In this document: in pieces, positions 1 to 9,319 of the stretch | Layout of the letters: each line of letters begins with the position of its first letter | Position numbering within the stretch: the stretch's first letter is position 1 | From: Fabrea salina | Taxonomy: Eukaryota > Ciliophora > Heterotrichea > Heterotrichida > Fabreidae | Direction of reading: 5' to 3' | DNA: 64,000 nt | Assembly (NCBI GenBank): GCA_022984795.1 | Contig: JALIHJ010000027.1 | Coordinates: 124,001-188,000 of the forward strand | Translations under genes and position numbers: made by a program | The notes under the pieces: generated by a model | Seen by the model: only the letters and a program-made list of their open reading frames with translations | Told to the model about the DNA's origin: nothing | The model's database searches: none

Positions 1-2046
1 CAACCCTTATTGTCAGGCTGCACTAGCGCCCTTGAAGCGGAAAAGTCACTAGAGCTGAATGGCACTCACTTGTCATTCTTGTTTCTTTTCAAAACTACAA
101 ACCAAGTTACTTTTTGCGCCTACAGCAAAGACTTAGTGCTTCCTTCTAGTGAAGAAGAAAAGTTAAAATTACTGAAAGGCCTGGGAAAGCCAGCTAACCA
201 AAAGATTGGGACAATCACCTCCGAATCAGAAAAAACACTTTTACTTATCTACAGTAACTTATTTGTTCCTTGCAACATTTCGCAAAAAGACTTTCTGAAA
301 ATTGCGGACCAACAACTCAAGGTAAAAGAGGAGAATTTTAGGGCTCTCTTTAAGAACCAAACTTGCTCAAGTTCCAGTGAGAATCAAAATTCTCATTTAG
401 AAGAAAATCAAAGATTCAAAATAATTTACGAATACCTCAAACAAGGGTTTTCAAAACTGGGTATAAAAAACATTAAAGAAAAAGCAGAAAAAGATTCCAA
501 AATCGGGATGTTCGCTTTGTGCGACAAAAACTCCCAAGAGCCCATCCAGAAGTTCTTAGCTATGTTCAAAGTTGAAAACACTAACCTCACAATCAAATTC
601 TTGTTTTCTGTTAAAAACAGACCAGCTGTCTTCACTGAAGAAAAAACAAACGCACTCCTTAGTTTCATAAACGAAGCAAACTACTGCCTGCAAGGCGGGT
701 ACCTAAGCTTCGACTCTAAGAAAAGCCAAGTGCTGTTTGTAATGGATTGCTGCTTACTTGGACTTTCTGAAAAAGGAATTTTAGCCCTTCCCAAAACCAT
801 TCTAGAGTCTGGGTTAAAAGACTTTTCTAGAGCAGGAGCTGGGTTACTGAAAGTGTTCCAGAGTCAAGAAACTACCTCCAAAGAGTTACTGGAGTCCTGT
901 GGCTTAGTTCCTTACGACATTTATGGAAGTTCTGAGCTAGAAAAGAACGTTATTCCTTACTTTGGAACTAGTGAATTCCAAAGCGAAAAAAACCTAGCCG
1001 AGCTCATCATGAGACTCCACCTTAACGAAAAACTCTTTGTGATCGAAGAAGTTCTGCCTTCCAGAAAAGAAATTGTGGTGTCCAATTACAAAGGAGCTGA
1101 CCTAGGTTCTGTTTGCTTAAGTGAAAAAGCTCTTCAAGAATTCAGAAACACTGTTTGCAAGTTTTACAGCAACCAAATGATTTTTACTGACCTTGTGTCT
1201 AAAAACCTTATTTTGGACAAGTCAAACAAAATAAGGCTAAGAGTTAAAGAAGGACTAAGTCTAAGCAACTTCATTAAGCACAGTCCCCAAGTAACTATTG
1301 ACATCCACAAAAGAATAAACGAACTAGTCCAGAACTCTTTCACTAAAAAAGAAACTACTGCCCAGACTCTTAAACTCAGTTTAGACTCAAAAAGGTTGCT
1401 CATTGTTAGGAACTGCAAAGCTGGAAGACAAGCATTTGGAACTGAGTTTTCTCAGCCAGTAGAATACGAGTACATTTCTAGCGAAGAGCACTCTGCAGCT
1501 GTAGAGTCGTACGAGAACTATAAAAGACTAAACTTTCCAGGAATGCTGAAGTGTTTAGGGCTTTGTAAAGTTGAAGGAAAGCTGTACAGACTCTGGGAAG
1601 CCAGTCAAAGACTCTTTGAAGTGGGACAGTTTAGTCCTTTAGTGGAACAGCTAGAGTGGATGAAGCAGCTAGTTAGAATCCTTAAACTTTTAGGCTCAAG
1701 GAAAATCAACGTTTCTGAGTTTAGCATTTTTGACTTGTACTTAGACACCCAGCGTAGGATCAAGCTGAAACTCGACATAAAGGGCTCTACCTTACCTGGA
1801 TGGAAAGCACCAGAAGAATTCAGGAACCAAGAGATCTACAAAATAGGGCTTGTAATGTTCAGCTTGAGGTGCGGAGTTACCAATTTAGAAAACTACAACT
1901 TAGAAACTATAACTCAAGAACTCAAAAAGTCTTTAGACAAAGAACCTTGCTTGGAACTAGTCACCAGTATATTCAACCCAGAACTAGAAATTCACGAACT
2001 ACAGACACTACTTGAAAGAGTCATACTTACCCTAAAAAGTAAGTAA
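1..2046 (+). CDS. Kinase-like (probable pseudokinase) protein, 5' partial
   Basis: The frame is open from the first base, so the true start lies outside the window; 681 residues are visible, ending in TAA at 2044-2046. I do not recognise an orthologue. Two stretches look like worn protein-kinase landmarks. Near 1180-1250 the text TDLVSKNLILDKSNKIRLR resembles a catalytic loop (RDLKPENILLD...KLADFG), but the HRD histidine and the DFG aspartate are absent. Near 1798 GWKAPEEF and then EIYKIGLVMFSLRCG resemble the APE motif and helix F of a second kinase-like lobe. I infer a catalytically dead kinase fold, possibly two in tandem. It converges on the CLC gene with a 25-nt gap. Confidence that it is a real gene is high; the family call is weak. 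Confidence 0.6.
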   Translation, partial: QPLLSGCTSALEAEKSLELNGTHLSFLFLFKTTNQVTFCAYSKDLVLPSSEEEKLKLLKGLGKPANQKIGTITSESEKTLLLIYSNLFVPCNISQKDFLKIADQQLKVKEENFRALFKNQTCSSSSENQNSHLEENQRFKIIYEYLKQGFSKLGIKNIKEKAEKDSKIGMFALCDKNSQEPIQKFLAMFKVENTNLTIKFLFSVKNRPAVFTEEKTNALLSFINEANYCLQGGYLSFDSKKSQVLFVMDCCLLGLSEKGILALPKTILESGLKDFSRAGAGLLKVFQSQETTSKELLESCGLVPYDIYGSSELEKNVIPYFGTSEFQSEKNLAELIMRLHLNEKLFVIEEVLPSRKEIVVSNYKGADLGSVCLSEKALQEFRNTVCKFYSNQMIFTDLVSKNLILDKSNKIRLRVKEGLSLSNFIKHSPQVTIDIHKRINELVQNSFTKKETTAQTLKLSLDSKRLLIVRNCKAGRQAFGTEFSQPVEYEYISSEEHSAAVESYENYKRLNFPGMLKCLGLCKVEGKLYRLWEASQRLFEVGQFSPLVEQLEWMKQLVRILKLLGSRKINVSEFSIFDLYLDTQRRIKLKLDIKGSTLPGWKAPEEFRNQEIYKIGLVMFSLRCGVTNLENYNLETITQELKKSLDKEPCLELVTSIFNPELEIHELQTLLERVILTLKSK

Positions 2047-2071
2047 TATTCTTCTAATTAAATATTCAAAA

Positions 2072-4150
2072 TTAATTGTGATTAATAAAACTGTCTCTAG
2101 AAATAATGCCTACTAGTTTGCCGCCTCTGACTACGTAAAGTTGAGTTAATCCTAGCATGATAAACAAAAAGTGAACCTTAGCCAAAGGCGTGTTTTCAGG
2201 AATAGAAAGCGGAGCTTTGTCTAGGTGGAGCACTTCTGCTTCAAAGTCAACTTCAAAAGACCAGAACTCGTTTAACTCACTATCCCCAAGGTGTTCTTCA
2301 ATCGTAATGGTCTTTTTCAGTTCTTCGTGGACGTCTCTGCTTCCTGATAGCAGCCCAAAGTAAGTGTCGAGTTCTCTCCTGGTGTTTTGGCTGAAGTGCA
2401 AACTTTCTAGTGAGTACTGCTCTATCAAGTACCTTTGCAAGTTACTAACGCTTACGTCAGATACAAGGTACATTTGGTTGTCAACTATTGGAACCTTCGA
2501 AAGGGCAGTTCCACTTTCGAAAATAGTGTTTGCGAGGTCTCTGAGTGTGGAACTTATAGTTAAGCAAGTTAGTCTTTCAGCCATAACGTCTTTGGCTTCG
2601 TACTTGTAGAGTCTAGATGGTTTTAAAGCTGGCAAGTAAGGAAGTCCTTTCATTTCTAGAAGGACGTCGTATATAGACATGCTGAACCCGTTGCTTACTG
2701 CAAAGGATATAAGCACACCTACCATCATAGGCAGCATGTAGTTTATTTGGCCTGTAAGCTCAAACACTATAATAGCCACTGAGATCGTGTGAGTTACTGA
2801 AGAAGTCAAGGCTGCTGCACCTACTACTGCGTAGACTCCACTGTGTTCAGTTCCTAAAACAGTGTCTATCACAAGTCCAAAAAACCTTCCAAAAGCACTC
2901 CCCGCTGTAAACACAGGCGTAAAAACACCACAGGGAATCTGAAGACTGATGCTGAAAGCTGTTTGGATTATTTTGGCCAAAAAGTAAATCAAAAGGTTAA
3001 GTGCAATGCTAGGGGATCCCCAGTCAGCGTTTTCGTAAGTGGTGAGGTTGTCAGCTCTGAACATTTCGTTAATAATGACTTTATCAGAAAGCTGCAGGTA
3101 CTGTGTTGAAAAAGTAATCAGTGCACAAGCTAGTGTTACGTAGAAAATGTACCTAAACCTTGAGTGCACCTTAGGAAACTTTCTGTGAACCCTCATCAGT
3201 ATGAGTTTGCTTGCAGAGTTCACAAAAAGTGCGCCTACGACTCCACAAAGCAACCCCAGCAACGCAAAGCACAGAATCTCTAAGTTGAGTTCAAAAGGTT
3301 CAAAGTCAGTTAAGTTGATAAGGTCAGTCACCTCAGTCATGTGAAGCAGCGTAAAACTAATCACGCAAAATATAGCACAAAAAATCCCTTTCCACAAGTT
3401 GTTAACGATGTAGTAAGTAGCTGTTACTTCAATGCTGAAAAGAACTCCCCCAATAGGAGCTCCAAAAGTGGACGCTACGCCTGCAGCAACAGACGCTGCA
3501 AGTATCTGGTTTCTGATGGTTAAGTTATCGTGGAGACTCTTGAACATGCCTAACTTCATTAACTTGTTTCCAATGATAGCAGACACATGCACAAAAGGAC
3601 CCTCTTTGCCAATACTCAGCCCTGCAGCACTGGCTGCGACTAAACCTAGTATTTTGGAAAAAAAAGTTGGGAAGCTGAGGTACTTAGACAAGTGCACTCC
3701 TGCTAAAATAGACTTCATCTCAGGAATTCCAGAGCCTTCGGCATCGCTACTGATCCACTTGCCACAAGCCCCTGCAAGGGCTCCAAAAACCATAGAGTAA
3801 ACCACCCAAATAAACAAGTTGCCTACTCCGCTTTCAGAACTTGCAAGAAACTTCCTAAACCCCAGAAGTTTTTCGGACGAGTAGTCTATTGTGAAGCCCA
3901 AAGTAGCTGAGCAGAACCCAAGCAGCATCAGAACTAACCACACTGAAGGATTCAGAATATGGTAGCTGTGGAGCAGTTTGTTGAGTTTGGATTTGCCTTC
4001 TGAGGGTTCAAGTATGTCATTTCTGGCTACTTCTTCAATGTTGGTGAAGAAGTCAGTAATGATGTAGTTGGAACGCGTTATTTTAATGGGGTCTGGCTTC
4101 AAGACTCCAATTTTAGAGTCTTCAAAGTTCACGGCTAACTCACGAGACAT
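2072..4150 (-). CDS. CLC-family chloride channel with CBS domains
   Basis: Membrane chloride conductance protein of 692 residues. Conserved CLC signatures appear in order: GSGIPEMK near residue 137, GKEGPFVH near 180 with the gating glutamate present, and PCGVFTPVF near 405. About ten or more hydrophobic helices run from residue 60 to 510, followed by a cytoplasmic tail with two CBS-like segments (about 520-690). In the segment GGVLFSIEVTATYY the position that is the 'proton glutamate' in exchangers is valine, as in ClC-1/ClC-2, so I infer a channel rather than a Cl-/H+ antiporter. Start ATG at 4148-4150 follows an AT-rich TAATAATTAA; stop TAA. Confidence 0.93.
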   Translation of the reverse strand: MSRELAVNFEDSKIGVLKPDPIKITRSNYIITDFFTNIEEVARNDILEPSEGKSKLNKLLHSYHILNPSVWLVLMLLGFCSATLGFTIDYSSEKLLGFRKFLASSESGVGNLFIWVVYSMVFGALAGACGKWISSDAEGSGIPEMKSILAGVHLSKYLSFPTFFSKILGLVAASAAGLSIGKEGPFVHVSAIIGNKLMKLGMFKSLHDNLTIRNQILAASVAAGVASTFGAPIGGVLFSIEVTATYYIVNNLWKGIFCAIFCVISFTLLHMTEVTDLINLTDFEPFELNLEILCFALLGLLCGVVGALFVNSASKLILMRVHRKFPKVHSRFRYIFYVTLACALITFSTQYLQLSDKVIINEMFRADNLTTYENADWGSPSIALNLLIYFLAKIIQTAFSISLQIPCGVFTPVFTAGSAFGRFFGLVIDTVLGTEHSGVYAVVGAAALTSSVTHTISVAIIVFELTGQINYMLPMMVGVLISFAVSNGFSMSIYDVLLEMKGLPYLPALKPSRLYKYEAKDVMAERLTCLTISSTLRDLANTIFESGTALSKVPIVDNQMYLVSDVSVSNLQRYLIEQYSLESLHFSQNTRRELDTYFGLLSGSRDVHEELKKTITIEEHLGDSELNEFWSFEVDFEAEVLHLDKAPLSIPENTPLAKVHFLFIMLGLTQLYVVRGGKLVGIISRDSFINHN

Positions 4151-4187
4151 TTAATTATTACTTGTCAAAAAAGTTTTTAGGGTTTTC

Positions 4188-7100
4188 TTAGAGTTTCTTG
4201 CCTCCTTTCAACTTGGTGACTTCCCGCATAACGTTTCTTTGGAAAACTTCAAGAGTCATGTCGTCTTGGAACACAAAAGCGTGCTTTGTCCGGTCAATTT
4301 CCAAAATGATTTTGAAGTCCGATGTTTTAGGAACTTTTGCACGGTCGCATTTTCCTAGGTCGAATTCTTTGTAGATCTTAAACAAGTTAGGCTCAATTGC
4401 CCTTGTTGTCACTACTTGAGAGGTTAACTCAACAGAAGTGGCTGGGTTAAAAAAGTTCCAGTGCTTAAAGTTACAGTCCAGGAGAAGTAATGAGTTTTTG
4501 CTGGTCAAAACTGCTAAATAGCAGTTCTCAAAGACTTTGGGCTTACTAAACATAGCAAAGCCCTTTCTGGGGTTGTATGAGCAAAATATAGCCTTTTTAA
4601 CTTGCCCTTTGTCGTGTCTGAATAAAAGGTTTTCTAAGGAGTCTCTTAAACAAAAGTCTTCCATCAAGCTATGAGAACCTAAGTCTTCTGTAAAGTCTTC
4701 ATTGAGGTCTCCTGTTTCTATTTCAGCTTTTAACTCTGACAAAAGCTCACTCAACTGTTTTCCTCCAGAGTAATACTTGCACCTGAAAGTTAAGTACTTG
4801 GGGTTCTTTTTAAAGTTATGCTCGATGGAAAACAGCTGGGGAATTTCTGGGAAAGTGACTACTTTAGAAATATCTCTGAACTCAATGTGCATTCCGTAAG
4901 AAGGAGGAGAGGGACAGAACCTGTCTTCTCCACAAAGCGGACATGGCGGAGAAGTAGCAGGGTTCAGCAAGTAAAAACACCTAGAAGTCACCACTACTAG
5001 TTTTTTCTCCCACTTGCTGGAATTAAACATGTCAGTCCAACAAATGCCAGCAATTCTTTCTCTAACTTTGCTTTGGGGCAGTTTGAACTGAGCGGACTCT
5101 TCCTTCATGTACTTAGTTAGTTCAATAGTAAACAAAATAAAGCTGGCCTTGTTCAAGACTTCTTGGATGTAAGATGGGTTCATGACTTTGCTCTCAAAGA
5201 CCGTTCCTACTTTGCAGAACTCAATTACTCTGTACTTTGACTCCTGGCAAATAGCAAGGTGCATCCCTAACAAGTCGCCTATTTGTTCTCTGGACTTGTC
5301 TAGGTACTCCATTTCTTTTTCTGGTTTTTTATACGCGTTGGGATCCATTCTTTCGTTTTTGGTCATAATGTAAAAAAGCATTTCTACGTAACTTTTTATT
5401 GAAGAAACTGGTACCAGTTCTTGCAGTAGGTAAGCTGCAACCTGCTCCTGGACACTTCTAATCACCTGGGAAGTCCTTTCTATGTACACTGTTTCGTCGT
5501 TTTCGGACCACTGGAAGGTGTTCACCGCTTGTGAAATGCTGTTTCCTACAGAAGCTAACTCAGATATTAAGAACTCGTCTTCCTTTGAAAGAGGGTTTCT
5601 TTCTTGGTTTGCTATTTTGAACTCAATGAATTCAATGATCTCGTTGAGTGCCAGCGAAATAGTTTCAAATAAAATAGTGTCTTCTTGCACTCTGAAGTTG
5701 TGCACTGGCGAAAGCCTAATTATGTGTTTAACTACACGTAAGTACTTTGCTCCTAGGGCTGCGTACTTCCAACCTGTGGTAGCGCACAGTTTAGTGATGT
5801 TTTGCAAAGTAGTTGGGTGCTTTAGCTGGCTCAAAACTTCCATTCTGGTATTTAGTGGACCAAATTCTATTGCAGAATAGCAGCATCTGAGAAAAGCCGC
5901 AAGTACCAGTGCCCTGAGTTCTAGTTTTTCGTTTTGTGGTGTATAAATGTCCACCATGCCGAGTTCTTTAGAAACTGCGTAAGAGTTGCTGCTGCCAATA
6001 TCTTCGCCTTCCATAGCTTTTTTAAGCAAGTTAGGGTCTTCGGTTTCTAAATTTTCTATGTCTTGCAAACTAAGACTTTTCTTTTCTTTTTGTTCAGTTT
6101 TTTCCTTTTCATTGAGGTACTTGTCATTGATTTCGTCCGTTTTAGCTAAAACTTGCCTTAACAAAGTGCTTTTTTCAAACTTAGGGTTATACTCTTCCTG
6201 CAGGGTTTTTTCTAAGTCTAAGTTCTCCATTGAACTTTTGCCCATTAAAAACATCAAAAGTGTGCTTACTGCTTTTAACTGGCAAAACTTTTGGTGCTGC
6301 ACGTAAAAGCCAGAAGACTTTTCTTCCTGGAACTCCTGAGCTGCTTCTGGGGAAATCCAAGTTGACCTTTCTTGGTTAACTCTTATACTCCAGGACTCCC
6401 TGTTGAACCTGATTAGTTCTTCTAGTTGGTTGCTTACAAACTTGCTTTCAAATACCCGGGTTTCTTTGAGTCCCATAAGCACGTCAGCCATCATTTGGAA
6501 CACTCTTAAAGCAACGTAGTCGTAAGGGTACAAGTGGTTGCTTCCTATTAAGCAGTTCAGAAGGCACTCTATCCTTTTGCCAACAAGAGTTCTTTCTATT
6601 TCAACTGGGGCTTCGTTTTCGGTTCTATAGAGTTCTTCAGCCTTCAAAATGCTTTTCATTTTCTCTTCGGCGTTTTTGTTTTCGAAAAAGGGCTTCAGTG
6701 ACTCAAAAGAAGAGCACTTTTTGAGAAACATCACACAAGAAAGCGTGAGGTAAAGTTTTTCTTTGTTTTCTTGTTCATTGTCCCGCAAGTCCCTTTGCTG
6801 GTTCCTGTTCAAAATACTTAAACACTCAGAAATCACCATTTCTCCAAACTTGTTTCGGAAGTCCTCGCCCTTCTCAGGGTCCGTTACTAACTTGTTCAGC
6901 AGTAAAAACACCTGTGAAAGCACTTCTTCAGTTCTCCCTACTCCTAAGTTTTTGTAGTTGCCAAGTATTCGCACGATGTGGCCTGTTTCTTCAATGTCTA
7001 TTTCTTCAATGGGAATCTTGTCCAGACACTTCACCACAGCTAGTTTAACTGAGTCGTTGGGTATTTCTAAGCAGTTAAAAAGATGCTCTTCTCTGTTGTT

Positions 7101-9317
7101 GGAGTTGAGTGTGTTGGAGATTTGTTTGCAAATTTCCTGAATCACTGGGGACTGGGTGTTTTCTTCAACTGACTTTTCAGAGAAAAACCTAATCAGGTCT
7201 ATAATTGAAACAAAAAGTTCGTGCAGGAACTTGTTAGTAAGCGAAGATATTACAATAGGTTCTTGCCCTACCATTGTGCCTTTGGCATACTTTTCCCCTA
7301 AAACACAGATGCTTTTGTACTTTTTCCCTCCTAAGTACCCCATGAAGGGCAGCATTTTCCGAAGTGACTCTGAAAAGTACTTAAACTGCTCGCTGTGCTC
7401 GTCACTCTGAAGTATCTTAGAATTCAAAATAGAACTCACTAGTTTAAGTATGCTAGTTAGCAAAACAGGGTCGATCCTAGGCATAATGGCTATGCTAAGT
7501 ATTTCTTCAAGTATTTGCCGAGCCGAAAACAGTATGTACTCTATGCACTTGCTGTCAGAGCTTAGTCCCCCTAAAGCGTTGAAGTAAGCTGTCATAAGTT
7601 TGTAAAACATTATTTCAGTGCTTTCTGTAGCTCCTCCAGACTCCCCTCCAAAACTGTACCCGTTAGCCTTGTAAAACATCAAGTACTCCCAAATGTCCCT
7701 CAGCAACTTCTGGTGTATTTCTTCTGTCACAAAAACTGAAGCTGCTTTGGCACTGTACGAACTTAAGTTTTGCATTATCTTAAGAACGTACTTGAGCCGC
7801 CGAATACTACTTTTAACTGTTTCTTGTTTGGCTAAAATGTTGCTAGGTTCAGTTTCCCTTTCCATAATTTTAAGCAGCTTTGCTGTAAAGTCAGCAACTC
7901 TTTTGGCAGTCATTGACTCAGCGTTTTTGCGTTCGTTAGCGGCAAAGGCTATTAAAGCCATTGCGTAGGAGTGCAGGTCTTCTTTGACTTCTTGAGGAAT
8001 TTCAGACTGCATGAGTTTTTCTTCTTCAAAGTTAACTTCCCTTTTAACCCAAATTACCATAGTGTCCACCAAGTCCTTTAGGATTTCAGAAATGTCTCTG
8101 TCTTTGCAGAGTCTAACAAGACCTTTCAAAAGGTCTTTAGAAACCCTGTCAACGTCCTGAACTTTAACCTTCGGTATGATGATTTTGCGTATGATTTCTT
8201 CAATTTCGCTGGCAACTTCAGGACCTGAAACTAGTAAGTCTTCAAGAGTCAGTAGGCACTTGTGTCCAAAGTTAGACTCTTCAACTTCACACAAACTAGC
8301 AACTATCCTTAGGACAGGCTTCCTCATTGTAGGCATATCTTCAATCATCATAACAGCTTCTTGCAGAAAAGAGTCAATGTTCATACTGATTGCACTTCTT
8401 TCCTCTGGTGAGTTGGCTTTGAAAATAATGAACCTTTCTTCTGGCTTGTTTACAATAGCTTCTACGTCTTGGGCTACTTTTTTGAACAAACTCAAGCACT
8501 GCGTAGGGTCGTTTTTGGCTTTTTGCAAGTTGATGTGGAGATCTTCTAGTTTAGGCATTTCTTGTAGGCTGTACTCTGGTTGGATGTTCCTTTTCTGGGG
8601 TTTTTCGCCGGTTTCCCTGTGAACTTCTTTAAGACTTTTCATAGGTTTTGCTTGAATCTCTTCTATAAAAGCCTTTGAAAGGGGTTCGTTGTTGAGTAAC
8701 TTAAGCCCAGAGAGTTCGTGAATCAAGTAAAACTCGTACTCTAGAATTGTTTCGCAAAAGGGGTTGTTCATGAGTCTGAGGTTTTCAAGCTTGGGTATGG
8801 TTTGCAAAGTACTTATGAACTGTTCGTACTCAAGAGCACTGAAGTCAATTCTGTTGTTTGACAAGTCTAAAGTTAGTAAGTTTTTGGTGCTGGACAGTTC
8901 CTGGAAGCCCGAGTTGATTTCGTTAAAACTCAAAAGAAGCTGTTCCAGTCTAGGAAGTCCACTTAAGTCAGGCATCTGAGTCAAGTAGTTCCTGCTTAAG
9001 TCCAGTTCCACTAAGTTGGGAAGACTTAAGTCAACTATAGTGATTAAGTTGTTGATTGCTAGGACTGTTTCGAGTTTAGAGAACTTATTCAGTAGTTTAT
9101 CTAGTTTGTCTAAAGCGTTATTTGAAGCATTGATGCGTCTTAGGTTCTTCCAAGAAACTCTTTTAAGTCCGTCAAGACTTTCGAGTTCAAACTTGTCTGA
9201 AGAAAAGTCTAAGTCAGAAATAGTGCTGTCTTCTATGTTTTCGCCCTTTGAAAGAGCAAGTTCACTTAAAACAGACTCTTCAAGGTAAGTGATTTTCTGA
9301 GTTTTAGTTCTTTTCAT
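4188..9317 (-). CDS. Large LRR protein with PH-like C-terminus
   Basis: Single exon, 1709 residues, no orthologue recognised. The N-terminus (about 45-220) holds five or more leucine-rich repeats of the LxxLxLSxNxI type. A long alpha-helical, armadillo-like middle follows (about 250-1350). The C-terminus (about 1420-1700) contains beta-rich segments reading like PH domains (WEKKLVVVTSRCFYLLNP) and a small cysteine cluster, CPLCGEDRFCP, that could bind zinc. This arrangement suggests a cytoplasmic or membrane-associated scaffold; that is inference. Its ATG (9315-9317) lies only 2 nt after the stop codon of the upstream FAM161-like gene, so its promoter must sit inside that gene. Confidence 0.85.
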   Translation of the reverse strand: MKRTKTQKITYLEESVLSELALSKGENIEDSTISDLDFSSDKFELESLDGLKRVSWKNLRRINASNNALDKLDKLLNKFSKLETVLAINNLITIVDLSLPNLVELDLSRNYLTQMPDLSGLPRLEQLLLSFNEINSGFQELSSTKNLLTLDLSNNRIDFSALEYEQFISTLQTIPKLENLRLMNNPFCETILEYEFYLIHELSGLKLLNNEPLSKAFIEEIQAKPMKSLKEVHRETGEKPQKRNIQPEYSLQEMPKLEDLHINLQKAKNDPTQCLSLFKKVAQDVEAIVNKPEERFIIFKANSPEERSAISMNIDSFLQEAVMMIEDMPTMRKPVLRIVASLCEVEESNFGHKCLLTLEDLLVSGPEVASEIEEIIRKIIIPKVKVQDVDRVSKDLLKGLVRLCKDRDISEILKDLVDTMVIWVKREVNFEEEKLMQSEIPQEVKEDLHSYAMALIAFAANERKNAESMTAKRVADFTAKLLKIMERETEPSNILAKQETVKSSIRRLKYVLKIMQNLSSYSAKAASVFVTEEIHQKLLRDIWEYLMFYKANGYSFGGESGGATESTEIMFYKLMTAYFNALGGLSSDSKCIEYILFSARQILEEILSIAIMPRIDPVLLTSILKLVSSILNSKILQSDEHSEQFKYFSESLRKMLPFMGYLGGKKYKSICVLGEKYAKGTMVGQEPIVISSLTNKFLHELFVSIIDLIRFFSEKSVEENTQSPVIQEICKQISNTLNSNNREEHLFNCLEIPNDSVKLAVVKCLDKIPIEEIDIEETGHIVRILGNYKNLGVGRTEEVLSQVFLLLNKLVTDPEKGEDFRNKFGEMVISECLSILNRNQQRDLRDNEQENKEKLYLTLSCVMFLKKCSSFESLKPFFENKNAEEKMKSILKAEELYRTENEAPVEIERTLVGKRIECLLNCLIGSNHLYPYDYVALRVFQMMADVLMGLKETRVFESKFVSNQLEELIRFNRESWSIRVNQERSTWISPEAAQEFQEEKSSGFYVQHQKFCQLKAVSTLLMFLMGKSSMENLDLEKTLQEEYNPKFEKSTLLRQVLAKTDEINDKYLNEKEKTEQKEKKSLSLQDIENLETEDPNLLKKAMEGEDIGSSNSYAVSKELGMVDIYTPQNEKLELRALVLAAFLRCCYSAIEFGPLNTRMEVLSQLKHPTTLQNITKLCATTGWKYAALGAKYLRVVKHIIRLSPVHNFRVQEDTILFETISLALNEIIEFIEFKIANQERNPLSKEDEFLISELASVGNSISQAVNTFQWSENDETVYIERTSQVIRSVQEQVAAYLLQELVPVSSIKSYVEMLFYIMTKNERMDPNAYKKPEKEMEYLDKSREQIGDLLGMHLAICQESKYRVIEFCKVGTVFESKVMNPSYIQEVLNKASFILFTIELTKYMKEESAQFKLPQSKVRERIAGICWTDMFNSSKWEKKLVVVTSRCFYLLNPATSPPCPLCGEDRFCPSPPSYGMHIEFRDISKVVTFPEIPQLFSIEHNFKKNPKYLTFRCKYYSGGKQLSELLSELKAEIETGDLNEDFTEDLGSHSLMEDFCLRDSLENLLFRHDKGQVKKAIFCSYNPRKGFAMFSKPKVFENCYLAVLTSKNSLLLLDCNFKHWNFFNPATSVELTSQVVTTRAIEPNLFKIYKEFDLGKCDRAKVPKTSDFKIILEIDRTKHAFVFQDDMTLEVFQRNVMREVTKLKGGKKL

Positions 9318-9319
9318 AT

